NCBI RefSeq assembly: GCF_900100185.1
Contig: NZ_FNEN01000019.1
Location: forward strand, 1-46,191
Direction of reading: 5' to 3'
DNA: 46,191 bases
From: Natribacillus halophilus
GTDB taxonomy: Bacteria; Bacillota; Bacilli; Bacillales; Marinococcaceae
The position numbers and the translations under genes are program-made. Below, piece after piece: positions 7,642-16,295 of the stretch; position 1 is the first letter of the stretch; each line of letters starts with the position of its first letter. The notes under the pieces were generated by a model. That model did no database searches. It saw only the letters and a list, made by a program, of their open reading frames with translations, and was not told the DNA's origin.

Positions 7642-9132
7642 CTATTCCTCGATATCTTTGGAGGTCTTTTTCCTGGGTTTGGGATCAAAACGCTTCCTTT
7701 GTAATGGCCGAAGCACCTTTGGGCGCAGTTGTTGCTGGCGCGTCGGGAGTTTGATGAGCGTATCTCTAAGATCCCTGATACGCAACGGATAGATGGGGGC
7801 CAGGTAGGGATGGCCTAAAGATGTCAGCTTGAATAAATGATTGAGAAAAAATAATGAACAGACAGCGACGCCAAATAAACCGAGCCACTGCGCAAAAACC
7901 AGGAAAGGAAAACGAATCAATCGAATGGTATTTCCCATCTGGTATATGGGCGCCGTGAAGGAGGCAAGAGCTGTAATGCCGATGATAATTAAAAGCACAC
8001 TGCTGGCTAAAGACGCTTCAACGACGGCCGTTCCGATGACAATCCCGCCGACGATTCCAATGGTTTGTCCGATACGATTTGGCAGTCTGGCCCCGGCTTC
8101 CCGCAACAGCTCGACAGTGACCTCGAGGAGTAGCACTTCGACAATGGGGGGATAGGGAACTTCGATTCTTGTTGCCACGAGCGTGTCCAACAATTCATCA
8201 GGGACCAATTCGTGATGATAGGAGGTTACAGCGACATAAAAAGCTGTGGCATGGACAGAGAATAAGAGGGCAACGATGCGAATCAATCGCAAGGCTAGGC
8301 CAATGGGCCACATCATGTAATGATCATCCGGAGACGAAAAATACTCCAGAAAGTTGGCCGGGGCCAGATACGTTTGTGGAGATCCATCCATGGTGAAGGC
8401 AACTTTTCCTTCTGCCAATCCCGACGCTACCCGATCCGGCCTTGACGTTTCCAACAATTGCGGAAAAAAAGAATGCGGGTAGTCAGTAATCAAAAGGGCC
8501 ATTTGCGAGGTGTCGACGACTTCATCGTAGTCCGCATCGCGGATACGCTGGGTTAGGGTTTGCAGGAGTTGCGGATCCGTGATGCCGTCGATCGAAAGAA
8601 TCGCCAACCGATTTCTGCTTAGGCGACCGACTTTGAATTCATCGATGACCAACTCAGGAATCGCCAACCGTTTGCGAATGAGATTCAGATTGACATCGAT
8701 CGATTCGATAAACGCTTCCTGGGGTCCGACGACGGTGAATTCAGTTTCAGGAACTTCAAGGGAACGTTTTTCATGCAAAGCTGCAGGAAGGCTGAGCACG
8801 CGATCATCATCTTTTATTTGGATGATGATATGACCGCTCATGATGTCTTGTTCGATATCCGGGACATGATGAATGATTTGGGCGTCCTCAATAGGGATCA
8901 CCTGCTGGAGGTCAGCAATGGTCATTTGGTCATTTTTCTTGAGGTAAGGCAGAATTTCATCATGGACATGATGATCTTCCACCAATGAATTGATGTAATG
9001 GACCGAAAAGGGACTCTGGTCAGATGCTTGAAAGGACAAAAAATCCGCCGATTTTTGGCAAACAGCAAGGAGTTCCTGCAGGGATTTTTGTTTCCTGTGG
9101 CTGATTTTCTTCCTTTCAAAATGCTTAAACAT
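7642..9132 (-). CDS. Spore germination receptor subunit, GerAA family (A subunit)
   Basis: The 496-residue protein has the A-subunit plan: a hydrophilic N-terminal half (to about residue 285), then four or five membrane segments, then a basic C-terminal tail (RPLQRKRFDPKPRKK). Family signatures are FTMDGSPQTYLAPANFLEYFSSPDDHY at about residues 247-273, split here only for description, and PPIVEVLLLEVTVELLREAG with LPNRIGQTIGIVGG in the membrane half. GGTGA is 7 nt before the ATG. In receptors of this type A and B form the germinant-sensing channel complex in the spore inner membrane; expression is normally under sigma-G in the forespore, but I could not assign that promoter confidently. Confidence 0.9.
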   Translation of the reverse strand: MFKHFERKKISHRKQKSLQELLAVCQKSADFLSFQASDQSPFSVHYINSLVEDHHVHDEILPYLKKNDQMTIADLQQVIPIEDAQIIHHVPDIEQDIMSGHIIIQIKDDDRVLSLPAALHEKRSLEVPETEFTVVGPQEAFIESIDVNLNLIRKRLAIPELVIDEFKVGRLSRNRLAILSIDGITDPQLLQTLTQRIRDADYDEVVDTSQMALLITDYPHSFFPQLLETSRPDRVASGLAEGKVAFTMDGSPQTYLAPANFLEYFSSPDDHYMMWPIGLALRLIRIVALLFSVHATAFYVAVTSYHHELVPDELLDTLVATRIEVPYPPIVEVLLLEVTVELLREAGARLPNRIGQTIGIVGGIVIGTAVVEASLASSVLLIIIGITALASFTAPIYQMGNTIRLIRFPFLVFAQWLGLFGVAVCSLFFLNHLFKLTSLGHPYLAPIYPLRIRDLRDTLIKLPTRQQQLRPKVLRPLQRKRFDPKPRKKTSKDIEE

Positions 9133-9317
9133 ATGCCGTTCACCTACCTAAAAGATCTAGGTGTTAAGTTGTGCCAAAAACTGAGATTTTATTCCGCATC
9201 ATTGGTCATCCTTTTTTCCGGGTTTTAACTTCGCTAATTTCCGTATTCCGTGATAAAATTTTATAAGGAAAGCTTGGGAAGGCTCATCGTGAGCCTAAGG
9301 ATGGTGGTGTCAGTTAT

Positions 9318-10724
9318 ATGGCCAGTAAGCAATTGTATATTTATCATACGAATGATTTGCACAGTCAGCTGCAACAATGGCCGAAAATCGTGGACTATTT
9401 GGAGAAGCAAGAGCGACATCACCAATCGCGTGGCGAAGAGGCGTTGTTCTTTGATCTCGGCGACCACGCGGATCGCGTCCACTCGATCACGGAAGCGACA
9501 TCAGGGAGAGGGAACATTGATCTGTTGAACGCGTCTCCCATTCAATACGCGACGATAGGCAATAATGAAGGGGTTACTTTTCCGAAAGAAACTTTGGAGC
9601 AACTATATACCTCGGCAAACTTTGATGTTTTTTTGAGCAATTTGTATAACGAAGGAGGCAAACGCCCTTCCTGGGCAAAAAAAGCCGGCACGATGCCGGT
9701 ATCTTCCGATGGTCCTGTGATCGGCATGATGGGTTTAACCACCCCTTTTTTCCCGTTTTACAACGAGCTTGGGTGGAATATTCAAGACCCTTTCGACATT
9801 CTGGATGAAGAATTACCGCTCTTACGTCAATCGGCCGATATCGTTATCCTTCTTTCGCATCTCGGTCTTTTTCGTGATGAACAAATCGCTTCGGCTTATG
9901 ATGTGGATGTTATCCTCGGGGCGCATACCCATCATCGTCTCGATCCGGCGCCGTGGATGAATGGGACGCTGATTACGCAAACGGGCAAACTGGGAACTCA
10001 CGTCGGTGAAGTGGCATTGACCTATGATACAGAAAGTAGAAAAGTATTGAACGGTCACGGGGGGCTCGTCTCCATGGAAGGCGCCGTACCAGAGTCTGCG
10101 CGAGTAGGAAACAAACTGGCAAATCTGCAGCAGGAAGCAAATCGGGCGTTAACCGAAGTCGTTGCCTCCCGGGAGGAACCCCTCGCCATCTCTTGGACAG
10201 AGCCGTCATCGTTTTCGACATTCCTCGTTCAGCAGTTAAGACAGTGGTGTCAGACAGATATAGCCATGATCCATTCCGGCTTATTGTTGGCATCATTGCG
10301 GGAAGGGAAAATTACCAAAGGTGATTTACATGAGCTTTGTCCGCACCCGGTCAATCCCTGTGTCGTGCAATTAAAGGGGCATCAATTGAAACAGGCCATC
10401 CATCAGTCTTTTACGGAAAAAATGATCCATCTGCCGTTAAAAGGCTACGGATTTCGCGGCTATAAACTAGGGCGGCTCGTTTTCGCCGGACTGGATGTCG
10501 ATGTTGAACAGGGGGAGACAGGAACGTTTCGCGTGAACAACATTTATTTTCAGGGACAGGAGATTGATGAACACGGTGATTACGAGGTGGCGACGGCGGA
10601 TATGTTAACATTTGGGAGTTTATATCCCGAGATTGCTTCCAGTCAGCATAAACGTTATATCATGCCGGAATTCATTCGTGACATCATCGCTTGGGGCCTA
10701 AAAAAGGAGTCTGGCAAAAATTAA
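9318..10724 (+). CDS. yunD: Metallophosphoesterase of the 5'-nucleotidase/2',3'-cyclic phosphodiesterase family (YunD)
   Basis: The 468-residue two-domain enzyme has an N-terminal calcineurin-like domain with HTNDLHS (residues 10-16), DLGDHADR (46-53), ATIGNNEG (78-85), LSHLG and GAHTHH, then a C-terminal 5'-nucleotidase domain (about residues 290-465). It lacks a signal peptide, so it should be cytoplasmic, as Bacillus YunD is. The third motif reads GNNE where most of the superfamily has GNHE or GNHD; I recall the Asn in YunD orthologues too, but this should be checked. GGTGGTG lies about 9 nt before the ATG. The stop codon lies inside a 20-bp palindrome (10721-10740). Likely activity is on nucleotides or nucleotide sugars. 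Confidence 0.88.
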   Translation: MASKQLYIYHTNDLHSQLQQWPKIVDYLEKQERHHQSRGEEALFFDLGDHADRVHSITEATSGRGNIDLLNASPIQYATIGNNEGVTFPKETLEQLYTSANFDVFLSNLYNEGGKRPSWAKKAGTMPVSSDGPVIGMMGLTTPFFPFYNELGWNIQDPFDILDEELPLLRQSADIVILLSHLGLFRDEQIASAYDVDVILGAHTHHRLDPAPWMNGTLITQTGKLGTHVGEVALTYDTESRKVLNGHGGLVSMEGAVPESARVGNKLANLQQEANRALTEVVASREEPLAISWTEPSSFSTFLVQQLRQWCQTDIAMIHSGLLLASLREGKITKGDLHELCPHPVNPCVVQLKGHQLKQAIHQSFTEKMIHLPLKGYGFRGYKLGRLVFAGLDVDVEQGETGTFRVNNIYFQGQEIDEHGDYEVATADMLTFGSLYPEIASSQHKRYIMPEFIRDIIAWGLKKESGKN

Positions 10725-10740
10725 ATAAACGTTTGTTTAA
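10721..10740. promoter_or_regulatory. 20-bp palindrome, candidate repressor operator (copy 1)
   Basis: TTAAATAAACGTTTGTTTAA has 9-bp arms around CG with one mismatch. It overlaps the yunD stop and lies 62 bp before yunC. It differs at two positions from the palindrome at 31837-31856. The size and symmetry suit a TetR-type dimer site; the regulator is unknown. Confidence 0.45.
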
Positions 10741-10801
10741 TCCGCCCTTACAAAATGACCTTCATTTCATACACTAGTACCCAGAAAGGATGGATGTATG
10801 A

Positions 10802-11101
10802 ATGTTGGAAATGTCACCGGTGGATATAGACGGCGTGCCGTTTCAGGCGGTCACGATGAAACTGCCGAAGACCAATTTTATGGCGGTTACCAATGATGTA
10901 GGGTATATTATGTGCGGCGCTTTAGACGTTCAGCTCTTAAACGAAAAGTTAGCCGATCGTGAAATCGTCGCCGGACGCGCGGTTGGTGTACGAACAGTGG
11001 AACAACTGCTTGGCGCTCCGTTGGAGTTAGTGACGCTTGCGGCTGAAGCGCGCGGGATTCAGCCGGGGATGACCGGCCGCGAGGCTTTGCTGAAGATGTA
11101 A
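10802..11101 (+). CDS. yunC: YunC family protein (DUF1805)
   Basis: The 99-residue protein carries the conserved DUF1805 core: LPKTNFMAVTNDVGYIMCGA at about residues 22-41 and REIVAGRAVGVRT at about 54-66. ATG 10802 gives the expected N-terminus (MLEMSPVDIDGVPF); AAAGGA is about 11 nt upstream, a little far, and ATG 10811 is an alternative. Crystal structures of this family exist but no enzymatic role is established to my knowledge. It lies between yunD and thyA, the usual YunC neighbourhood, and is followed at once by a structured region. Confidence 0.88.
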   Translation: MLEMSPVDIDGVPFQAVTMKLPKTNFMAVTNDVGYIMCGALDVQLLNEKLADREIVAGRAVGVRTVEQLLGAPLELVTLAAEARGIQPGMTGREALLKM

Positions 11102-11243
11102 GCCAAGACTAATAAAGAAAACTTGGCTTATCGCCAAGCCTTTAAGGCGATAAGCCTTAGTTGCACTTATGCAGGATAAGAAAGTGGTTTATACTTTCTT
11201 ACCTGCTAAAAATGCTTCTGTGTTCGCACAGAAGCTTTGTCTT
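11102..11243 (+). promoter_or_regulatory. Structured leader between yunC and thyA with mutually exclusive hairpins
   Basis: CTTGGC (11122-11127) can pair with GCCAAG at 11102-11107 or at 11133-11138, and both exclude an 11-bp stem GGCTTATCGCC 11125-11135 with GGCGATAAGCC 11146-11156. Next is GCAGG-A-TAAGAAAGT (11171-11185) with ACTTTCTTACCTGC (11193-11206), 14 bp with one bulge. Last is a perfect GCTTCTGTG-TTCG-CACAGAAGC tetraloop hairpin (11214-11235) followed by TTTGTCTT, ending 8 nt before the thyA ribosome binding site. The layout is that of an attenuator or of stacked terminators; no known riboswitch was recognised. Confidence 0.45.
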
Positions 11244-11258
11244 AAGGAGGAGATGGCG

Positions 11259-12215
11259 ATGAGCAGCAGTGAACAGCAATATCTTGATCTTCTGTCTGAT
11301 ATTCTGGATACCGGTGATGAAAAGTCCGATCGGACAGGCACAGGAACATTATCAACGTTTGGGAACCAGATGAAATTTAACTTAAAAGAAGGCTTTCCGT
11401 TATTAACGACCAAGCATGTCCCTTTCAGATTAATAAAAAGCGAATTGTTATGGTTTATGAAAGGCGACACCAACATTCGCTACTTACTCACGCACAATAA
11501 TAATATTTGGAATGAATGGGCTTTTCAGCGCTTTGTACACAGTGAGGATTACGATGGTCCGGACATGACGGATTTTGGGCGGCGCGCACTGGAAGACGAC
11601 GCCTTTCGTGAGCGCTATGAACAAGAGATGGCCAAGTTCAAACAACGGATCCTTAACGACGAAGCTTTCGCCGCCCAGTACGGGGAACTGGGAAGCATTT
11701 ACGGTCAGCAGTGGCGGGCGTGGAAAACGTCCAGGGGAGAGGCGATCGATCAACTGGGACAAGTGATTGAAATGATTAAACATAACCCTGATTCACGGCG
11801 TTTACTCGTTTCTGCCTGGAACCCGGAAGACGTTCCCGCAATGGCGCTTCCACCCTGCCACACATTGTTTCAATTTTATGTTGCGAACGGAAAGCTTTCT
11901 TGTCAGCTTTACCAGCGCAGCGCGGATATGTTCCTCGGGGTACCCTTTAATATCGCAAGCTACGCGTTGCTCACACAGTTAATCGCGCGGGAATGCGACC
12001 TTGATGTCGGAACACTCGTGCACACGTTGGGAGACGCCCATATTTACCAAAATCACATCGAGCAGGCGCGCACTCAGCTTACACGCGAACCGCTGACTTT
12101 GCCTGCGATTTCCATTCATCATCCGGGACGATCGATTTTTGATGTGGAAGTAGACGATATCACACTTGAGGGATATCACCCTCATCCGGCGATTCGTGCC
12201 CCGATTGCTGTATAG
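11259..12215 (+). CDS. thyA: Thymidylate synthase (ThyA)
   Basis: This enzyme methylates dUMP to dTMP using methylenetetrahydrofolate. I start it at ATG 11259 because AAGGAGG (11244-11250) is 8 nt upstream; an in-frame ATG at 11253 is too close and one at 11169 would run through the leader hairpins. The 318-residue product has the dUMP-binding DRTGTGT loop (residues 24-30), the catalytic cysteine Cys200 in [12 protein letters not shown], and [17 protein letters not shown]. It carries the roughly 50-residue insertion after residue 90 that marks the long form seen in Lactobacillus casei and many Firmicutes. dfrA follows after 11 bp, so the pair couples dTMP synthesis to folate recycling. Confidence 0.95.
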   Translation: MSSSEQQYLDLLSDILDTGDEKSDRTGTGTLSTFGNQMKFNLKEGFPLLTTKHVPFRLIKSELLWFMKGDTNIRYLLTHNNNIWNEWAFQRFVHSEDYDGPDMTDFGRRALEDDAFRERYEQEMAKFKQRILNDEAFAAQYGELGSIYGQQWRAWKTSRGEAIDQLGQVIEMIKHNPDSRRLLVSAWNPEDVPAMALPPCHTLFQFYVANGKLSCQLYQRSADMFLGVPFNIASYALLTQLIARECDLDVGTLVHTLGDAHIYQNHIEQARTQLTREPLTLPAISIHHPGRSIFDVEVDDITLEGYHPHPAIRAPIAV

Positions 12216-12226
12216 GAGGGAGCCTA

Positions 12227-12709
12227 TTGTTATCAATGATGGTCGCGTACGACCGCAACCGCGGAATTGGGAAAAATAACGCCATGCCCTGGCACTTGCC
12301 GGCGGATCTTGCCTTTTTGAAAAAAAATACGGTCGGCAAGACGATCGTGATGGGGCGATCGACATTTGAAGCGATTGGAAAGCCATTGCCAGAGCGGCGC
12401 AACATCGTTTTGACCAGGCAGGAAAGCTTTAAGGTTGAAGGGGCGGAGGTTGTCCATTCGATCGAGGAAGTCATGAATGCAAAGCGTTTAGATGAAGAAT
12501 GGGTGGTGCTCGGCGGAAGTGATGTTTATGAACAAGTTTTCCCATATGCTGAGCGGCTTTATATCACCTATATCGCTGAAACATTTGACGCCGATCGCTT
12601 TTTCCCTACGTTTGATTTGGAAGAATGGGAGCTCGTGTGGAAAGAAAAAGGCATTCGAAATGAAAAAAATCCATTTGATTACTGGTTTCAGATTTACGAG
12701 CGTCGCTAA
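12227..12709 (+). CDS. dfrA: Dihydrofolate reductase
   Basis: The 160-residue enzyme reduces dihydrofolate to tetrahydrofolate with NADPH, regenerating the cofactor oxidised by ThyA just upstream. The start is TTG 12227, with AGGAGGGAGCCTA immediately before it, and gives the standard N-terminus MLSMMVAYDRNRGIGKNNAM. Visible motifs are MPWHLPADLAFLK (substrate and NADPH contacts, with the acidic Asp in the first helix), TIVMGRSTFEAIGKPLPERRNIVLT and WVVLGGSDVYEQ. The UUG start may keep its level below ThyA. Confidence 0.95.
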   Translation: MLSMMVAYDRNRGIGKNNAMPWHLPADLAFLKKNTVGKTIVMGRSTFEAIGKPLPERRNIVLTRQESFKVEGAEVVHSIEEVMNAKRLDEEWVVLGGSDVYEQVFPYAERLYITYIAETFDADRFFPTFDLEEWELVWKEKGIRNEKNPFDYWFQIYERR

Positions 12710-12727
12710 AAAATAAGCTTAACCTGT

Positions 12728-12758
12728 CCTCCCTTGCATATGTATATAGCAAGGGAGG
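12728..12758 (+). promoter_or_regulatory. Hairpin covering the yunB ribosome binding site
   Basis: CCTCCCTTGC (12728-12737) and GCAAGGGAGG (12749-12758) are perfect 10-bp arms around an 11-nt loop. The right arm is the Shine-Dalgarno sequence for yunB (ATG 12766). It is not followed by a T-run, so it does not look like a terminator of dfrA; it could keep yunB untranslated on read-through transcripts. Confidence 0.5.
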
Positions 12759-12765
12759 GGTAAGA

Positions 12766-13623
12766 ATGGCTTTGAAACGAGTACACAACAGGAGAAAACA
12801 GCGCAGGGGTGGCGGGCCACTCCCTTTTCGCTATGTTCTGCTCATTTCCAGTGTTATATTTATTTTTTTAACCATACAGGGATTGTATTTCGTTGATCAA
12901 CATGTGCGTCCTGCCTTGATGACGATTGCCACGATCGAGACGCAGCGAATTTCCAATCAAGCTATTCATCAAGCTGTATCCGGAGACTTGACCGAACAGG
13001 ATCATTTGGATGACCTTGTGTTGATGGAAAGAACCGAGGATGGGGATATTTCTTCGTTGGCCTTTGATGCCGCGGTGTATAATCAAGTGCTGGAGGAAGC
13101 GATTGATCGTATCCATTCGTTTCTGGATGAAGTGGAAGCAGGCATGACCAATGGAGATGTCCCCGCGGAATTGGAAGAAGAGTTGGAGGACGCGGATGCT
13201 GATGGTACTGAAGATGGGGCGATTTACAACATCCCCCTCGGAATGGCTACGAACAACGCCCTTTTGGCTCAGCTGGGACCCCAAGTACCGGTGAGTTTTT
13301 CTGCGGTCGGAGACCCTCATGTCGACATGGAAGAACGAGTGGAAAATGTAGGGATCAATAATACATGGTTACGGATTAGTCTTTCTATTGAAATGGATAT
13401 TCGGGTTGTGATTCCTTTTGGTACCGAAGAAGATACAATGACCACGACTGTTCCCGTGGGAATGGTATTCGTGCCCGGAGATGTACCGGACTATTATGGG
13501 GAAGGGGGCGGCATGCCGATTCCGGCCATTACGCCGAGTGGAGATGAAGAAGGCGTGGAGATGCAGGACCCGGATGCCGAAATCGAAGAGATGCCGGGAG
13601 ATGAAGAAGATGCGACAAACTGA
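12766..13623 (+). CDS. yunB: Sporulation protein YunB
   Basis: The 285-residue protein has a basic N-terminus (KRVHNRRKQRRGGG), one membrane anchor at about residues 24-44, and an extracytoplasmic domain. Family features are FVDQHVRPALMTIATIETQRI after the anchor, IPLGMATNNALLAQLGPQVPV near residue 160 and NNTWLRISL near 205. Its central loop (about residues 128-148) and C-terminal 40 residues are extremely acidic and probably lineage-specific. In B. subtilis yunB is a mother-cell (sigma-E) gene needed for normal sporulation; the molecular role is unknown. A strong ribosome binding site precedes the ATG but is part of a hairpin. Confidence 0.88.
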   Translation: MALKRVHNRRKQRRGGGPLPFRYVLLISSVIFIFLTIQGLYFVDQHVRPALMTIATIETQRISNQAIHQAVSGDLTEQDHLDDLVLMERTEDGDISSLAFDAAVYNQVLEEAIDRIHSFLDEVEAGMTNGDVPAELEEELEDADADGTEDGAIYNIPLGMATNNALLAQLGPQVPVSFSAVGDPHVDMEERVENVGINNTWLRISLSIEMDIRVVIPFGTEEDTMTTTVPVGMVFVPGDVPDYYGEGGGMPIPAITPSGDEEGVEMQDPDAEIEEMPGDEEDATN

Positions 13624-13687
13624 TGTCGCGGATGCTCGAGAAATGTCCAAAGTCTCTTGATTATTATTATTTTATTTACGCATATTT

Positions 13688-13716
13688 TTGACATTTGGAC
13701 ATATTTTAATTATAAT
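13688..13716 (+). promoter_or_regulatory. Sigma-A type promoter for the transporter gene, with inverted repeat
   Basis: TTGACA (13688-13693), a 17-bp spacer and TATAAT (13711-13716) are a full consensus match, 33 bp before the ATG. TTTGGACAT (13694-13702) in the spacer is the reverse complement of ATGTCCAAA at 13643-13651; the two 9-mers are 51 bp apart start to start and may be a split operator. Confidence 0.7.
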
Positions 13717-13748
13717 TTTATTAAAATTTATTGTTAGGGGGTCATTTG

Positions 13749-15110
13749 ATGCAGGAAAGAGAAAAATGGGCGACGCGCTATGGATTCATGCTTGCGGCCG
13801 TCGCTTCAGCGGTCGGTTTGGGTAATATTTGGCGTTTTCCTTATATTACCGGTGAATTAGGTGGCGGCGCTTTTTTAGTGGTGTACATTGTTTGTATACT
13901 CATCATTGGTTTGCCGACAATGATTGCTGAATTTTCCATCGGTAAGCGTGGTCAGCTCGATGCGGTAGGATCATTCCAAAAAACGACTAGGTCAAAACCG
14001 TGGGTCATTGGTGGCTGGCTCGGCGTTATCACTTCATTCTTAATCGTATCTTTCTATGCGGTCATTACAGGTTGGGTCTTATATTACATGTTCAGTTACT
14101 TAGTCGGCACCGTTCAGGAAGTGGAACCCGGAGGAATTGGAGAGTTTTTCGAAGGGTTCATCGGCCATGATTTTCTCCCGGTTATTTGGCAAGTGGTCGT
14201 CATGGCCATTATTGTGGGCATCCTGTACTTCGGTGTACAAAAAGGCATTGAGCTTTCCAATAAAATCTTCATGCCGGCACTCGCGGTCATTCTGATCATT
14301 TTGGCAGGCTATAGTTTATCTCTGGGCGGCGCTGCCGAAGGGTTATCGTTTTTGTTTATTCCTGACTGGAGTGCATTTGCCAATCCTGATTTATATCTCG
14401 CGGCCGTCGGTCAGGCATTCTTTACGCTTTCCCTGGGTATGGGGATTATGGTCACGTATGGCGGTTACTTGTCAAACCAAACCGGGCATCGCTTGCCGGG
14501 AATGGCAACAGGTATTGTGATTATGGATACCCTTTTCGCAATTGTGGTAGGGATTGTTATTTTTGCTGCCATATTTGCGATTGGCGGAATAGAAGTAGAC
14601 CAGGGGCCGACCTTGATCTTCGCTGTCTTGCCTGAAGTATTCAATCAAATGGCAGGCGCAGGGGGGACATTCTTTGCGGTCGTGTTCTTCTTCCTTGTCT
14701 TTATTGCAGGGTTGTCATCAGCTATTTCACTCGCTGAAGTTAGTATTTCTTTCGCGATTCGCCGATTTAATTTAAATCGGAAAAAAGCAGCCATCATCGT
14801 TGGAGCAGTCATCACTGCGGTTGGGGTGCCATCAGCTTTAAGCCAGGGCGGTCCCTTGGGTGATGTTCTCATTGCCGGGGAAACGATCCTTGACTTTGTC
14901 GACATCTTAACAGATAGTTACTTCTTGCCGATCGGTGGTTTGATTGTTGTGCTCTTTGTCGGTTGGGGCTGGAAAAGACAAGAAGCATTCGAAACAGCAG
15001 ACTTTAAAAATCAAGGGCTTGGCAAGTTATGGTTGTTCCTGATTCGCTTTGTGGCCCCCATCATGATCATCATTATCTTACTCGCTAATTACCTTGGCAT
15101 TGGCGTATAG
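13749..15110 (+). CDS. Sodium-dependent transporter, neurotransmitter:sodium symporter (NSS/SNF) family
   Basis: The 453-residue protein has about 11 or 12 membrane segments, shorter by one than eukaryotic relatives as in many bacterial members. The signature FMLAAVASAVGLGNIWRFPY at about residues 13-32 holds the sodium and substrate sites of helix 1, and ISLAEVSISFAIRR marks helix 8. ATG 13749 is chosen because TTAGGGGG ends 7 nt upstream; an in-frame TTG at 13731 lies before that site. It should import an amino acid or related amine by sodium symport, which suits a salt-rich alkaline habitat. It is monocistronic, with its own promoter and a strong terminator. Confidence 0.92.
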   Translation: MQEREKWATRYGFMLAAVASAVGLGNIWRFPYITGELGGGAFLVVYIVCILIIGLPTMIAEFSIGKRGQLDAVGSFQKTTRSKPWVIGGWLGVITSFLIVSFYAVITGWVLYYMFSYLVGTVQEVEPGGIGEFFEGFIGHDFLPVIWQVVVMAIIVGILYFGVQKGIELSNKIFMPALAVILIILAGYSLSLGGAAEGLSFLFIPDWSAFANPDLYLAAVGQAFFTLSLGMGIMVTYGGYLSNQTGHRLPGMATGIVIMDTLFAIVVGIVIFAAIFAIGGIEVDQGPTLIFAVLPEVFNQMAGAGGTFFAVVFFFLVFIAGLSSAISLAEVSISFAIRRFNLNRKKAAIIVGAVITAVGVPSALSQGGPLGDVLIAGETILDFVDILTDSYFLPIGGLIVVLFVGWGWKRQEAFETADFKNQGLGKLWLFLIRFVAPIMIIIILLANYLGIGV

Positions 15111-15118
15111 TACAATTG

Positions 15119-15141
15119 AAGGCCCCGCGGGGCCTTTTTAT
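15119..15141. terminator. Bidirectional terminator between the transporter gene and lytH
   Basis: AAGGCCCCGCGGGGCCTT is a perfect palindrome followed by TTTTTATT on the plus strand, and preceded by AATTG (CAATT on minus). It serves the plus-strand transporter and probably the convergent lytH. Confidence 0.8.
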
Positions 15142-16133
15142 TACTTCTGTCTATCTTTTTTCTCCCACGAATTAAGGGAAGGATACGGATCGAACGACCA
15201 TTCCGAGTAGCCGTTATCCCGGTAAAGGCCGTAATGAAGATGCGGAGGGAACTTGCCTTCCGTTCCGGGTTTTCCGTAGCCGGAACTACCGACCTTGCCA
15301 ATCTCCATCCCGGGCTCCACAATCGCCCCCTCTTCAATACCATCCGCGAAACTGCTCAGGTGCGCGTAATAGTGATAGACATTTTCTGGATCGCGAATGC
15401 CGACACGCCATCCTCCGTAAGTGTTCCATCCTTTTAACTCAACGACACCGTATTTGGTGGCTAGTACAGGCGTACTGTGACCGGCGAATATATCCGTGCC
15501 TTCATGAATTCTGCGTCCGCCCCATCCCCGTGTGTCTCCCCAGGTGCTATTGTAGCTGTAGTTGTATTCCAAAGGGACGGGAAAAGCCGAATCATCCAGG
15601 GCAATCGTTTGATATGCCTTGAAAAGTTTGGCGTGTCCGCTGATGATCCGGACCGCTTGATCACGTTGATAATGGTCCCACAGTCCGATGCGGATATTTT
15701 CATCATCATAGCCATAAGTAGAAATCTGCCTTGCCATCGTGTACAATACATCCCGATCATCCTGGCGATTTGCTTTTCCATCGTCATCCCCATCGAGCCC
15801 CACGCCTCCGAAAATGCTTATGCGCTCCGCGTCATTATCTTCAAGATCAGGGTTTAACGCACCTACCCAATCACGAGGCGAATAATAAATGTCAATGAGT
15901 CGGTCGTTTTCATCCCGATCATCGCGGGCAACATTTAATCCGCGTTCATGGGCATCGATGGCTGCAAGCCAATACCAGGGGACATGCGTGATGCCATCCA
16001 TTTCTTTATAAAGTATCATGCGTTCGTTATCATCGTCGCTTTGCTGGTCATCATCAGCCGCATTCATGTCGGAGGTAAACGTCAGTGAAAGGCTGAGGAC
16101 GAGTAAAAAGAGGGGGAAAGCTTTAACTTTCAT
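15141..16133 (-). CDS. lytH: LytH-like L-Ala-D-Glu endopeptidase (M23 family, sporulation)
   Basis: The 330-residue exported protein has a signal peptide ending near residue 25 and an acidic region. A family-specific domain follows at about residues 40-185. The C-terminal LytM/M23 domain has zinc ligands His210 and Asp214 in HEGTDIF and the PHLHYG motif at 297-302. B. subtilis LytH (YunA) removes peptide side chains from spore cortex peptidoglycan under sigma-K, and the position between the yun genes and lipA matches. The start (MKVKAF) has GAGGAG 7 nt upstream. Asp-rich segments such as LDGDDDGK and RDDRDEND may bind calcium or simply reflect acidic composition. Confidence 0.85.
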   Translation of the reverse strand: MKVKAFPLFLLVLSLSLTFTSDMNAADDDQQSDDDNERMILYKEMDGITHVPWYWLAAIDAHERGLNVARDDRDENDRLIDIYYSPRDWVGALNPDLEDNDAERISIFGGVGLDGDDDGKANRQDDRDVLYTMARQISTYGYDDENIRIGLWDHYQRDQAVRIISGHAKLFKAYQTIALDDSAFPVPLEYNYSYNSTWGDTRGWGGRRIHEGTDIFAGHSTPVLATKYGVVELKGWNTYGGWRVGIRDPENVYHYYAHLSSFADGIEEGAIVEPGMEIGKVGSSGYGKPGTEGKFPPHLHYGLYRDNGYSEWSFDPYPSLNSWEKKDRQK

Positions 16134-16295
16134 GTCATGACTCCTCTCTGTGTCGGTGATAGCTTTTCTTAATATGTGGCAGAAACAGATAAATATGAGC
16201 ATCAAACTTGTTTTTTATAAGCAATTTCACCAATTACAAAATTTGGACCGGGTTGCGACAACATGTTAAAGTAAATGTTAAAGGGGTGTGAACGC

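Noticed and set aside
9141-9168. Hairpin hiding the GerAA ribosome binding site
   Set aside because: Only 6-bp arms (CACCTA/TAGGTG) with an alternative overlapping pairing; too weak to claim.
11169-11258. Thirty extra N-terminal residues on ThyA
   Set aside because: This stretch forms leader hairpins, and a strong AAGGAGG is placed for ATG 11259, which matches family starts.
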